Shown: piece after piece, positions 14,175-22,534 of the stretch
Layout: each line of letters begins with the position of its first letter
Position numbering within the stretch: the first letter of the stretch is position 1
Assembly: GCA_021803245.1 (NCBI GenBank)
Contig: JAJZLT010000042.1
Location: 1 to 43,080 of the forward strand
Reading direction: 5' to 3'
Source: Microcaldota archaeon
GTDB taxonomy: Archaea; Micrarchaeota; Micrarchaeia; Micrarchaeales; CABMGC01
DNA: 43,080 nucleotides
Notes under the pieces: generated by a model
Database searches by the model: none
The model's input: the letters and a program-made list of their open reading frames with translations, nothing else
Told to the model about the DNA's origin: nothing
Translations under genes and position numbers: made by a program

Positions 14175-16040
14175 TCATCTTCTGCTGCGCCTGCCTGAAT
14201 CCGTCTTGACTTTCGCATTTCTCATTTCAATTTTTCGCTCGAGCGCATTAAGCTTCATGATGGTGACTATCAGCATTGTTATCAAGAAGGCGGCTATGAT
14301 CACAACTAGCCCCAGGACCACTTCTAACAGATTAATCTCTGACTGCAAGCTGCTCGTTGAAGTTGCGCCTGGCTGTGATTGCGCAGGAATAGTAGTAGAG
14401 GGATTCTGTACTACTGAAACAGGAACCATCTCGGCAGCTATGACCTGGCTATTGGCCGCGGAGAGGCTATCTGCCAGCACAGCCAATGAGAAAGCGGAGG
14501 TTATGTTTGCTGCCTCAGCTCCGCCGTGAAGCTTGGCTTCATCTGCGTAGAAGATTGCGGAGTTTGCAAATTGCACCGGCCACTCCCCGAAGGTTGCATT
14601 TACAGCATTTTTGTATGTTATATTTAGTATCGTACCGCTGCTAAGACCGGATGTAAGCTGGGAGTTGCCAATTGTAGAAGAGTAAATGGAGCTATATATC
14701 GATGCGCCGTATTCACCGCTGTTATAGGCATTCTCCGCTGCGATAGTATATATGCTCTGAGTGCTGTACTGCTTTGCCGTGTTAAGGTATTGCAATGCCT
14801 TATTCTTTATACTTGACGAGAATTGGGTTGCATTTCCCCCTATTGAAGCAGCTATATCAAACATCTTGGATGCTGAAACGCACCACGCATACGACTCAGA
14901 TGCATCCTGCATCTCTATTATTATGGCGTCTGTCGAATCGGTGATATTTGAATTATTGAGCTCTGCTGAGACCGTTGCTATATTGCTCTCGCCCCAGTCC
15001 TGCCTTACTTGACCGCTTATGAGGTATTCGTAGTTGAGGTTCGTCATCTGTGGCTGGGTTAGCGACGAGCAGTATGATGAAACATTGGAGACAAAACTCT
15101 CTGCAGGCACCAGTCCGAAGTCGCCTTGGTTTGCAAGGTCAAATGCATTGATATACTCGAGAAATGAGAGGTCAGCAGCTGTGTATAAGTAACCTTTTTT
15201 CGATATGTTCTCATAACTATACAATTGCTCCAGCAGAGCTGGCTTTAGGCTGGAATAATTTCCGCTTATGCTCTCTATCTCGCTCCTGGTTAGATTGAAG
15301 GTAAAATTGTCAAGCTGCGAGAAGTAGCTCGCATTGCATTCAGAGCATGTTACATTGGCATTAGGCAGGGAATTTATCAGGTAGTTGACACTTGGAAAGG
15401 AGTAGGTTACCCTGTTACTCTCAGCAAGCTGGCTCTGGTCGCTATTTACATAGATAAGCGCCTGTGAGACATTCTTAACTTCTACCACAGGTATGTTGTA
15501 TGCCTGCTGTGAAAGATAATATAGGAAGTTTTCTTCAGAACCGTTTGGAGCGTATGGCACTACTATGTATTTCATGCCGTTCTGAGCCGCAGCGCCGGCC
15601 TTGTCGTATATGCCGCCTATCAGCCCAACCGTGCCATTTGCATTTATGGTGCCGGTAAGCGTGAACTCGTTGTACGGTTGCCTGTTGTTTAATCCGTCTA
15701 TTGCCAGCACAGTAAATGCTAAACCTGCGCTAGGTCCAGATACATCCGTATTTATTCCTTCTATAGTATAAGTAAAATTGTATCTTTTCGCACTTATGCC
15801 AAGGTACTGGGTAGCGTAGTTTGCCGCTTGCTGTGCGGAGAGTTGCGTGCTTTCCGAGACGTTAAGCGGTCCTGTGATCGAAACATGGCCATCCCCCTGA
15901 GTCACATTAAGGCTTATTACTGTCAAGATTCCCTTATACTCATTGGAAAGAACGGCAGGAGCGTGTATGGATACTACATATGCATTTGAAATGGAAAAAA
16001 AAGAAAGACCTAGCACTATAAATAAAATATTCATTTTCAT
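14175..16040 (-). CDS. Exported Lon-like (S16 family) serine protease with C-terminal membrane anchor
   Basis: 621 residues. A signal peptide (NILFIVLGLSFFSISNA) is followed by an S16 protease domain to about residue 210. The catalytic Ser is at 104 in DVSGPSAGLAF and the Lys at 147 in GGIYDKAGAAAQNG. The 43-residue Ser-Lys spacing equals that of Lon. There is no AAA+ domain, as in the archaeal family COG1750. A long Asn/Ser/Tyr-rich helical region follows. Near the C-terminus there is one membrane helix (LGLVVIIAAFLITMLIVTIM) and a basic cytoplasmic tail, so the protease domain should face outside. It is co-transcribed with a HIT gene. Its substrates, perhaps surface proteins, are not known. 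Confidence 0.85.
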   Translation of the reverse strand: MKMNILFIVLGLSFFSISNAYVVSIHAPAVLSNEYKGILTVISLNVTQGDGHVSITGPLNVSESTQLSAQQAANYATQYLGISAKRYNFTYTIEGINTDVSGPSAGLAFTVLAIDGLNNRQPYNEFTLTGTINANGTVGLIGGIYDKAGAAAQNGMKYIVVPYAPNGSEENFLYYLSQQAYNIPVVEVKNVSQALIYVNSDQSQLAESNRVTYSFPSVNYLINSLPNANVTCSECNASYFSQLDNFTFNLTRSEIESISGNYSSLKPALLEQLYSYENISKKGYLYTAADLSFLEYINAFDLANQGDFGLVPAESFVSNVSSYCSSLTQPQMTNLNYEYLISGQVRQDWGESNIATVSAELNNSNITDSTDAIIIEMQDASESYAWCVSASKMFDIAASIGGNATQFSSSIKNKALQYLNTAKQYSTQSIYTIAAENAYNSGEYGASIYSSIYSSTIGNSQLTSGLSSGTILNITYKNAVNATFGEWPVQFANSAIFYADEAKLHGGAEAANITSAFSLAVLADSLSAANSQVIAAEMVPVSVVQNPSTTIPAQSQPGATSTSSLQSEINLLEVVLGLVVIIAAFLITMLIVTIMKLNALERKIEMRNAKVKTDSGRRSRR

Positions 16041-16060
16041 AAATCTGATTTTGTATTAAA

Positions 16061-16070
16061 TATTTAAATA
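16061..16070 (-). promoter_or_regulatory. Putative TATA box for the S16-like protease and HIT gene
   Basis: TATTTAAATA is centred about 25 nt upstream of the ATG at 16040, consistent with a leaderless mRNA. Confidence 0.4.
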
Positions 16071-16170
16071 TGTTACTCTGAATGTGGGATATTTTTCGCA
16101 GTAGACGATAGTCAACCCTTTGAGAAGGGAGTATATATGTGTGATGCAGTGCAATTTCCAGTAACAAGCA

Positions 16171-16179
16171 TTATATATC
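16171..16179 (+). promoter_or_regulatory. Putative TATA box for the 136-aa unknown gene
   Basis: TTATATATC lies about 37 nt upstream of the ATG at 16212, with an AGGTGA SD in between. The gene is divergent from the S16-like protease. Confidence 0.4.
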
Positions 16180-16211
16180 AAAAATGACGATATAAATAGT
16201 AGGTGATTAGG

Positions 16212-16622
16212 ATGCAGAAAATAGTTTTAAATAAGACAGACGGAGCTGGATTGGAAAAGGCGCTAATGAAAGGTGCTCGAAGAAACGATATCGTTGAGCA
16301 GCATGGAACTATCAGGGGCGCCAGAGGCAGGCCTATGGGCAGATTCAGCGAACTCGCCAGAAGAATGGCCGGGGAATTCGAGGTAATTGGTTTGAATCCG
16401 GTGACTGGGCAGGAGGAGCGCGTCGGTGCCGGTAAAAATGGCGACTGGATTGTTGCCAGGGCAAGTGTGAACTATAGGGTAAACATGGGAAGCGAGATAG
16501 GGAATGGTCCTTTCGGCCTCAATGTGTCAGGTCCTTCTGTAAGCGTAAAGGTACTTTCTAAGGAGAAGTCTCCTGAAAGGGTGCAGCAGCTAGAAGAGAT
16601 ACGCAGAAAGACATCAGGTTAG
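16212..16622 (+). CDS. Small basic soluble protein of unknown function
   Basis: I chose the ATG at 16212 (136 residues) over the track's GTG at 16203 because a strong SD, AGGTGA, lies just before the ATG. The protein has a basic, Gly-rich first half (GTIRGARGRPMGRFSELARRMAG) and then a beta-like second half (DWIVARASVNYRVNMGSE, SVSVKVLSKEK). No known motif is visible. The stop codon lies inside a 7-bp hairpin. Confidence 0.55.
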   Translation: MQKIVLNKTDGAGLEKALMKGARRNDIVEQHGTIRGARGRPMGRFSELARRMAGEFEVIGLNPVTGQEERVGAGKNGDWIVARASVNYRVNMGSEIGNGPFGLNVSGPSVSVKVLSKEKSPERVQQLEEIRRKTSG

Positions 16623-16637
16623 CTGCACGTCAGCTAA
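16619..16637 (+). terminator. Short hairpin over the stop codon of the preceding gene
   Basis: TTAGCTG CACGT CAGCTAA is a perfect 7-bp stem with a 5-nt loop. No T-run follows, so a role in termination is only a guess. It could also be the 5' part of the structured region downstream. Confidence 0.25.
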
Positions 16638-17064
16638 GGGCAGGTGCTTGGGCGAAATCTGAGGAAAGCGGTGCATCGAACTTTTAGGCAGAGATAAGGG
16701 ATGCACGGATGACAAGTCTTTCCCAAATTTTGCCTAGCGCAAGAAACAGTTATTTTCGTTTTCTTACAATCTCCAGTGAAGCGGCCCGAGGCATGAATTA
16801 CGGTTATTTCTGCAAATCCCTGTTTTCTAGTTTTGTGCCCCTGCAGTTGATTTTTGGTCACCCATGACTTGCTTATAAATTTGGTCAGGCTTCTGCACTT
16901 ATAGAAAAAGCCATAGCCAGAAAGGCGATACCTCAACAGAAGACCGCTACGCTTGGAGAGGCACTTACAAGAACACGGCTCTGGAAAGCCAGTCAGAGAT
17001 AATCTGCACAATAGATCCAATTGCCAAGAAGCTTTGCATGAACTAACGCCCTCGAGAGTTTGAT
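16638..17064 (+). ncRNA. Gene-poor, hairpin-rich stretch; possible structured RNA (RNase P RNA-like features)
   Basis: There is no convincing protein gene in about 430 bases, although the stretch holds several self-complementary segments. A 7-bp stem GTGCATC/GATGCAC lies at 16671-16706. In plus-strand order there are short resemblances to archaeal RNase P RNA conserved blocks: CTGAGGAAAG near 16659, GAAACAGT near 16743, AGTGAAGCGG near 16775 and ACAAGAACACGGCT near 16967. A P3-like hairpin precedes the first. However, the P4 pairing between the first and last blocks is imperfect, so this stays a weak candidate. A TATA-like TTATAAAT at 16873-16880 could instead start a shorter RNA near 16900. 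Confidence 0.25.
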
Positions 17065-17475
17065 TTATTTTTCCTTGTCTCTAAGCATCTCCTTTAGCTC
17101 GAAGAGGCCCTCCTTGAGCTCCTGAAGTTTTTTCTGCTCTCCGGCTCCAAGGCCCATCACGCCCTCGCCTACGTGCTCTTCTATTGCATCAAGGAACTCC
17201 AGCCACTCGCTAACGTCCTTGCTCATCAGATCGAATGCATTTTTATCGTCTTTGAGCAGATCTATCAGCTTAAGAAGCTTCTCGTTGTCTGCTTTCTCTT
17301 CGCCTGCATCCAGCCTCGCCCTAATGTGTTCGCGAAGCTCATCCAGGTCCTTGTTCTGCAGCTCCCCATTCCTTTGTATTATCTTGCCTAGCCCCCTGCT
17401 GAATGAACTAATCAGATCGTGCAATGAAGTTATTAATTCATTTAGCGAAAGCTTCTTCAGCGTGTTTAGTGCCAT
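17065..17475 (-). CDS. Small helical acidic protein of unknown function
   Basis: 136 residues, almost entirely predicted amphipathic helix with heptad-like Leu spacing (KLLKLIDLLKDDKNAFDLM, EQKKLQELKEGLFELKEML), so a coiled coil or helical bundle is likely. There are no Cys and no membrane segment. One Gly-rich turn (GEGVMGLGAGE) lies before the last helix. It has a single clean ATG and lies between the RNA-like stretch and the pilin cluster. The family is not recognised. Confidence 0.6.
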   Translation of the reverse strand: MALNTLKKLSLNELITSLHDLISSFSRGLGKIIQRNGELQNKDLDELREHIRARLDAGEEKADNEKLLKLIDLLKDDKNAFDLMSKDVSEWLEFLDAIEEHVGEGVMGLGAGEQKKLQELKEGLFELKEMLRDKEK

Positions 17476-17558
17476 CTGAGCACCGTTTAATTATGCAAAA
17501 CAAGCTTTTAAATTCATCTGTGTATCACCCCTGGCCGATTGCTTTCTCTTAGTAAAAT

Positions 17559-17568
17559 TAATAAAAGC
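17559..17568 (+). promoter_or_regulatory. Putative TATA box for the tandem pilin-like genes
   Basis: TTAATAAAAG is centred about 30 nt upstream of the ATG at 17594. A second TATA-like TATATA lies too close to the ATG (17579-17584) to act as box A. Confidence 0.3.
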
Positions 17569-17593
17569 TATCATCTCGTATATACTGAAACAT

Positions 17594-19090
17594 ATGAAAG
17601 AACAATCGCGCTTCAGGCTTCAGAGTGCAATGGAGTACCTTATGACATATGGCTGGGCCATAGTCATAATTGTGCTGGTAATAGTAGTGTTTTATGCCCT
17701 TGGCTTCCTAAACGCCAATACATATGCCACGCAATCGTGCACGTTGCAGGCAGGCTTCGGCTGCATAGGCAGCGTGCTTTCCCAATCAGGCGTACTTGTT
17801 CTTAACCTGGAACAAGGTACCCAGGACCCAATAAACGTGACTGGCGTATCATGCAATGAACAGCAGGACGCAACGGCCTTGCAGGCCCCAATAAATCCCC
17901 CATCCAACCAGGTAGAAGTCTTGGCAGGCGCAAACGCAACAATATATCTGGAATGTTATGACCAGAACAACCTTTTCTCAGGACCTATTGGCACTCCATT
18001 CCGCGGATATCTTACTATATACTACAAAAATAACGTAAATGGCTTCACAGGAGTAATTAAGGGCCAGCTATCTACTGTTGTGTCTTCAAACATCAGTCTG
18101 CCCACATCTGGCAATCAGCTATCAGCTACGTATTATGTCCCAATTACAATAACTAATTCTCAGGACGCAGGCACACCCGACCCGTTCCAGCAAGAACTCA
18201 CGATAGACAGCGCAGCTTATGGGAATTATATAAGCTCAGGATGGAGCAATGTGGAATTCTCCACAGATGTGCCTGGCACTCTTGGTAATACTTATCTAAA
18301 TGCATGGGTGGAGAGCGGCGCGAGCAATACTGCGACAAACACGGTCGTGTGGGTAAACTTGCCGAATGGCATAGGAGCGGGCAATTCCATTACAATATAC
18401 ATGGATTTCGTGACGAATAATGTGCTTAGCATTGCCGGACCTACTGGCGAAGCGCCTACGCTAAGCACATTTTACGGCCAGTATGACGATGGAGCGCAGG
18501 TATTCAATTATTATACCAATTTCAAAGGAACGTCTCTTCCGGCGAATTGGGAAGCAGTGCCTTCCACTGCGGTAGTTATAAACGATGGCATGACCGTAGA
18601 AAATTATCCTAATACATACAACTGGGACATGGCCATTTACGTGGACAGCTACAATCCGGAAACTGAGATCGTGGATTTCTATGGGGATATTTCTGCTGCA
18701 GGTGCTCTTAACCAGCAGTTTATAGGCCCAACCAGGTACATACCGCCAAGCACCTCTGTTTTCCAGACTATCTCGCAGGCATCAGGAAGCTACTCATTGT
18801 ATAACCTCGATCCAAGCGGCGCGTCAAATGTGAATCTTGGTGTAAGTTCCTTCAACGCGCCTGAGCTCTTTAGCGTCTGGGCCGGCGCGACAGGAAGTAT
18901 GGCCATGGTGAATTACGGTCCGCAGATTTCAAACACTAACGATTTCAAAGTTGAGCCTACAGAATATCTTGACTTCTACAACATAGAGAACGGCCCCACT
19001 ACATTCGTGCAATGGCTCAGGATAAGAGCGATGCCTCCGGGCGGCATTATGCCTTCGTTTACCCCAGGCGCATTGAGCAAGGCAGGGTAA
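17594..19090 (+). CDS. Pilin-like surface protein with class III signal peptide and DUF2341-type domain (copy 1)
   Basis: 498 residues. The start KEQSRFRLQSAMEYLMTYGW is a basic n-region followed by a QSAMEY class III signal, then a hydrophobic helix VIIVLVIVVFYALGFL. Residues 45-160 form a Cys-containing beta domain, with PINVTG near the start. From about residue 170 a DUF2341-like module follows (YYVPITITNSQ, FQQELTIDSAAY, WVNLPNGIGAGNSITIYMDF), and the last third looks like a lectin/concanavalin-type beta sandwich. DUF2341 is found in many archaeal and bacterial surface proteins. It is followed after 4 bp by a paralogue. A role in adhesion or in a pilus is inferred. Confidence 0.8.
   Translation: MKEQSRFRLQSAMEYLMTYGWAIVIIVLVIVVFYALGFLNANTYATQSCTLQAGFGCIGSVLSQSGVLVLNLEQGTQDPINVTGVSCNEQQDATALQAPINPPSNQVEVLAGANATIYLECYDQNNLFSGPIGTPFRGYLTIYYKNNVNGFTGVIKGQLSTVVSSNISLPTSGNQLSATYYVPITITNSQDAGTPDPFQQELTIDSAAYGNYISSGWSNVEFSTDVPGTLGNTYLNAWVESGASNTATNTVVWVNLPNGIGAGNSITIYMDFVTNNVLSIAGPTGEAPTLSTFYGQYDDGAQVFNYYTNFKGTSLPANWEAVPSTAVVINDGMTVENYPNTYNWDMAIYVDSYNPETEIVDFYGDISAAGALNQQFIGPTRYIPPSTSVFQTISQASGSYSLYNLDPSGASNVNLGVSSFNAPELFSVWAGATGSMAMVNYGPQISNTNDFKVEPTEYLDFYNIENGPTTFVQWLRIRAMPPGGIMPSFTPGALSKAG
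18302..18357 (+). repeat. Near-identical segment shared by the two pilin-like genes (copy 1)
   Basis: 56 bases match 19785-19840 with only 2 differences, although the flanking DNA of the two genes has diverged strongly. It codes for the AWVESGASNTATxTVVWV stretch. Confidence 0.7.
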
Positions 19091-19094
19091 GAGA

Positions 19095-20549
19095 ATGAGA
19101 AAACTACAGAGTGCAGTGGAATATCTGACAACGTATGGATGGATGATTCTGATAGTTACGGTAGTTCTCGTTGCATTCTATTATTTTGGGGTGGCAAATC
19201 CCAGCTCCCTGCAGCATCCCAAGTGCCTTATTGCACAGAGCAGCCTCTCGTGCATAAGCTTTGTGATGGCTAATTCAGGGGTCTTATACCTGAATTTAGG
19301 CAACTATGCACAGGAGCCCATAAACATAACTGGAATAGGATGCGGCACGTCCAATACAATAGACACGATGCAGGCTCCGGTCAATCCTCCTTCAAACCAA
19401 GTAGAACTTGCAGACAACTCCAATTATACATTCGAAGTGCAATGTTATAATGACGCATTGCCTTTTTCAGGCAAAATAGGATCTTTCTTTACAGGCACGG
19501 TAGTTGTGAACTATACTAATGACGCCACAGGCCTTTCAGGTCTTATTTACGGAAGCCTGGAAGTGCCCGTATCGACTATATCGACATTAACTACAAATTC
19601 GATTAACGCAAATGCAATCAAGTATGTGCCGCTAAGCCTGACGAATCTGGAGCCTATAAGCACATCTGCGCCGTTCGAGCAGAAGATAATTATAGACAGC
19701 GCCGAGTTTTCCAATGTAATAAGCCCTAACTGGAATAATATAGAATTCAGCACAGGACCAATGGGCACAGGCTCTACCTTGGAGGCATGGGTGGAGAGCG
19801 GCGCGAGCAATACTGCGACAGACACAGTCGTGTGGGTAAATGTTCCTTCTGGCATACCTGCAGGTAAGACAGTACAGATATACATGAACTTTATGCCCAC
19901 TAATGTCATGTCTGCAAATGGACCTACAGGTGAAGCGCCTACGCTAAGCCCGTCATATGGCCAGTACGATAACGGGGCTCTGGTTTTTGATTATTATACC
20001 GATTTTGCCGGCACCACGGTGCCAAGCGGCTGGGACATACAGCCATCTAGTGCAGGAGGAATTGATGATGGCATAACACTCTCTCCGACATCAGGATCAG
20101 AAATTGCAACATACGTGAATGGATTCAATCCGCAGACCGAAACGCTTGACGCCTACGGGCAGATAAACTCTGGTCCAGGAAATAATGGCGATTACGTAGG
20201 TTGGCTTGTCAGCATACCTTATTCGAGGTATGCTATTACCTCAGAGAACAATGCATATTACTTAGTCAACAACAATTCGATATCAAGCAGTTATAGCATA
20301 CCGACCGGATACGCTACAGGTGTAACTAACCTGATCAGCATATCCGCTACAGCTTCGAACAGCAGCGCGTCTGTAAACTATGGCGCTACCTACACAAACT
20401 CGAACTCTTTTGAGCCTACCCTGGTAGATTTTATAACAGTAGGAGCAAGCAGCGGAAACCCTGCAGTTTTCATCCAGTGGCTGCGTGTAAGATCAACGCC
20501 ACCGAATGGAGTAATGCCTACGGCCACTATCTCCACAACAGTAAAATGA
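19095..20549 (+). CDS. Pilin-like surface protein with class III signal peptide and DUF2341-type domain (copy 2)
   Basis: 484 residues, a paralogue of the preceding gene along its whole length. The start RKLQSAVEYLTTYGWMILIV is the class III signal and helix. Then comes a Cys-containing beta domain with APVNPPSNQVEL, which nearly repeats APINPPSNQVEV of copy 1. A DUF2341-like module (YVPLSLTNLEP, KIIIDSAEF, VPSGIPAGKTVQIYMNF) and a final beta-rich part follow. It lies 4 bp after copy 1, so the pair is one transcript and two proteins could be made in fixed proportion. The C-terminus has no membrane anchor, so attachment must be through the N-terminal helix. Confidence 0.8.
   Translation: MRKLQSAVEYLTTYGWMILIVTVVLVAFYYFGVANPSSLQHPKCLIAQSSLSCISFVMANSGVLYLNLGNYAQEPINITGIGCGTSNTIDTMQAPVNPPSNQVELADNSNYTFEVQCYNDALPFSGKIGSFFTGTVVVNYTNDATGLSGLIYGSLEVPVSTISTLTTNSINANAIKYVPLSLTNLEPISTSAPFEQKIIIDSAEFSNVISPNWNNIEFSTGPMGTGSTLEAWVESGASNTATDTVVWVNVPSGIPAGKTVQIYMNFMPTNVMSANGPTGEAPTLSPSYGQYDNGALVFDYYTDFAGTTVPSGWDIQPSSAGGIDDGITLSPTSGSEIATYVNGFNPQTETLDAYGQINSGPGNNGDYVGWLVSIPYSRYAITSENNAYYLVNNNSISSSYSIPTGYATGVTNLISISATASNSSASVNYGATYTNSNSFEPTLVDFITVGASSGNPAVFIQWLRVRSTPPNGVMPTATISTTVK
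19785..19840 (+). repeat. Near-identical segment shared by the two pilin-like genes (copy 2)
   Basis: Partner of 18302-18357 (54 of 56 bases equal). A second, shorter conserved stretch (GGACCTAC, then GAAGCGCCTACGCTAAGC) follows about 80 nt later in both genes. Confidence 0.7.
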
Positions 20550-20567
20550 TTGAACATGCAGTTTGCG

Positions 20568-21113
20568 CTATTGCCTGGCAATGCTCCCTGCATTTTTCTT
20601 GATGGGAATAGGCTTGCAGACATCACCTTCTCCATAAGGATAAACCACTCCCCCTGCCGACTGCACTACTCTCTCCAGGCCATTTTCTTTCATAGCCTCC
20701 ACTACCTCGTCTTTTGCTGCACCAGTTATGCCCTTGAGCTCCCCTTTCTCTACCTGGCTTATTGTGTACATTGTACCTCCGCGATAAATCCAACCTTTTT
20801 CCTCATTTCTGATTACGCTTACCGTGCCATTCTCTTTTCGCGCCTCCTCGGTGACAAGCTTTGCCCGTGCCGCCCCGACTGGCCAGTTTTTTATAACTTC
20901 GTCTGCATTATTGCTGCTTATCTCTTTTTCCACAATAAGCGGGGACCTATTCGTTGGTTTCCTGATCATCTCATCAAGATGCCTACCTACAGGAAATTCG
21001 AACCTGACAAGCGTACGATGAGAAATATCCTGCCTCTCGGACTGCGGGCTTCTGTCTCTTGCTGCCTTTCGTAGCGCAGATTCATCACCTTGACTGAACT
21101 GAATAGCCGGCAT
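20568..21113 (-). CDS. Soluble protein of unknown function
   Basis: 181 residues with a polar, Arg/Asp/Ser-rich N-terminal third and a more ordered C-terminal part (VSVIRNEEKGWIYRGGTMYTISQVEKGEL, GLERVVQSAGGVVYPYGEGD). No membrane segment or known motif. A TATA-like TTTAAATATG lies near 21145 on the minus strand. The competing plus-strand ORF (20550-21074) encodes a Cys/Phe-rich sequence with no signal of a real gene, so I prefer the minus strand. It converges with the pilin genes. Confidence 0.55.
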   Translation of the reverse strand: MPAIQFSQGDESALRKAARDRSPQSERQDISHRTLVRFEFPVGRHLDEMIRKPTNRSPLIVEKEISSNNADEVIKNWPVGAARAKLVTEEARKENGTVSVIRNEEKGWIYRGGTMYTISQVEKGELKGITGAAKDEVVEAMKENGLERVVQSAGGVVYPYGEGDVCKPIPIKKNAGSIARQ

Positions 21114-21234
21114 GGTACCAGTAGAAGATTTTTAATACGGTCCACATATTTAAACATTGCTGCGTCTATCCGGATTTTAGATAAACAATTATGGCTTAAC
21201 GGCTTTGTCCGAACTAAAGGGCCGGCGCTGCCAT

Positions 21235-22533
21235 TTATTTTCCGATATAATCGGACATGCTCTGCTGGCCGCTGCCTTTTGGCACATACGGCCTTTCGCG
21301 GAATATGTCGATCTGCCCGAAGACGCCGTCATATCCTGGAATTACGTTCACATGCCCGCTTCTGACATTTTCTATGGCCTTGCCTAAGCCACGGAACGTT
21401 TCCTCTATTTCCACTGCATCTGCATGAAGGAGTACATTGAACTCTGTTCCAAACCTCTTAACAAGGAGGTTATATGCATTATTGACATAATCCGTGCCTA
21501 TCCCTTTTTTTGTTACGTGTGCTATTATCTCAAGAAGCGGAACCATATGTACAAAGCCAGGCCTATCTGACGGCTTGTAACCCTCAGACCTGTCTGCGAG
21601 CTCCTCCACCCGATGAAGTACGCCTACAGTTAATTTCTTTCTGCAGACAGGGCAGATGTTATTGTATTTTTTGGCTTGAGACGGCGTAAAGGAGATCTTG
21701 CACTTCCGGTGGCCGTCATAATGGTACTTGCCCTCTTCTGGATAAAAATCAACTGTCTTCTTTATTTTTTGGCCCTTCATAGCTGCAACCAGAGAGTCAT
21801 AGGAAAGCTTGTTGCTGATGTCAAAGATTGTTGCCTTTCGTCCCATTTTCTGCAGTGAATGTGCATCGCTGGTTCCGAGCAGGGTATACCTGTCAAGTTT
21901 TGACACCCTCCAGTTCATCGGCGGATCGCTGCTAAGCCCCATATCAACAGCAAATATGTGCCTGGCCTGATCCTCGTATGCTTCCTCTATTGAATTTAAA
22001 CCGGAGAAGGCCCCCAAAACCCCAAACCACGGAGTCCATAGATGTGCTGGAAAAACGACGTTGCGGCTATTTATGCCCATTACCCTTTCGACTAGCTCGC
22101 TTGCACTCATTTTCAGTATAGGCCTGCCGTCCATTGCGACGTCCCCGTAACGTGCAAGTTCTTTGCATACCTGCTCTGCTGTTTCCAGATCAGGTGCAAG
22201 CATTACATGATGTATCTTCTTCACGCTCCCATCTGTACTAAACATGCCCATTTTCTGTGATTGGCTGCCCGCATCTCTATATATTGTGCATACTTCTGCG
22301 CCGATGACAAACTTCGTATCTGGCCCGCCTCCTTTTATAGTGTATATCCCAGCCTCTCCTTCGAGGGTAGATTTTATCTCCTTGAGCCAGAGAGGGTGGG
22401 TGAAATCTCCAGTAGCTATCAATCCAATGCCTTTTGCCTGCGCAGTTTGAGCCATTGCGCTTAGTACAAGACGTTCGCTGCAGGCTCCGGCATACTTGGA
22501 ATGCAGGTGAAGATCCGCTATAAGCTCCATCAT
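21235..22533 (-). CDS. endoQ: Endonuclease Q (PHP-domain DNA repair nuclease)
   Basis: The N-terminal PHP metal-binding domain begins ELIADLHLHSKYAGA and has further ligands in GTSDAHSLQKMG. A zinc finger follows at HRKCKISF and NNICPVCRKK. The C-terminal part (HADAVEIEETFRGLGKAI) is typical of this family. EndoQ, described in Pyrococcus, nicks DNA 5' of deaminated bases (uracil, hypoxanthine, xanthine) and AP sites. The gene begins two bases after the nth stop, with ATG 22533 preceded by AAAGTGA as SD. The longer track start (22554) would overlap nth. It is the last gene of the aspS operon. Confidence 0.88.
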   Translation of the reverse strand: MMELIADLHLHSKYAGACSERLVLSAMAQTAQAKGIGLIATGDFTHPLWLKEIKSTLEGEAGIYTIKGGGPDTKFVIGAEVCTIYRDAGSQSQKMGMFSTDGSVKKIHHVMLAPDLETAEQVCKELARYGDVAMDGRPILKMSASELVERVMGINSRNVVFPAHLWTPWFGVLGAFSGLNSIEEAYEDQARHIFAVDMGLSSDPPMNWRVSKLDRYTLLGTSDAHSLQKMGRKATIFDISNKLSYDSLVAAMKGQKIKKTVDFYPEEGKYHYDGHRKCKISFTPSQAKKYNNICPVCRKKLTVGVLHRVEELADRSEGYKPSDRPGFVHMVPLLEIIAHVTKKGIGTDYVNNAYNLLVKRFGTEFNVLLHADAVEIEETFRGLGKAIENVRSGHVNVIPGYDGVFGQIDIFRERPYVPKGSGQQSMSDYIGK

Positions 22534-22534
22534 T

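Noticed and set aside
16634-17020. 128-codon minus-strand ORF in the gene-poor stretch
   Set aside because: Cys/Arg/Leu-rich with no recognisable fold and no SD; it overlaps hairpin-forming DNA. More likely chance.
20550-21074. 174-codon plus-strand ORF after the pilin genes
   Set aside because: Complement of the better minus-strand frame; Cys/Phe/Leu-rich shadow composition and no start signal.
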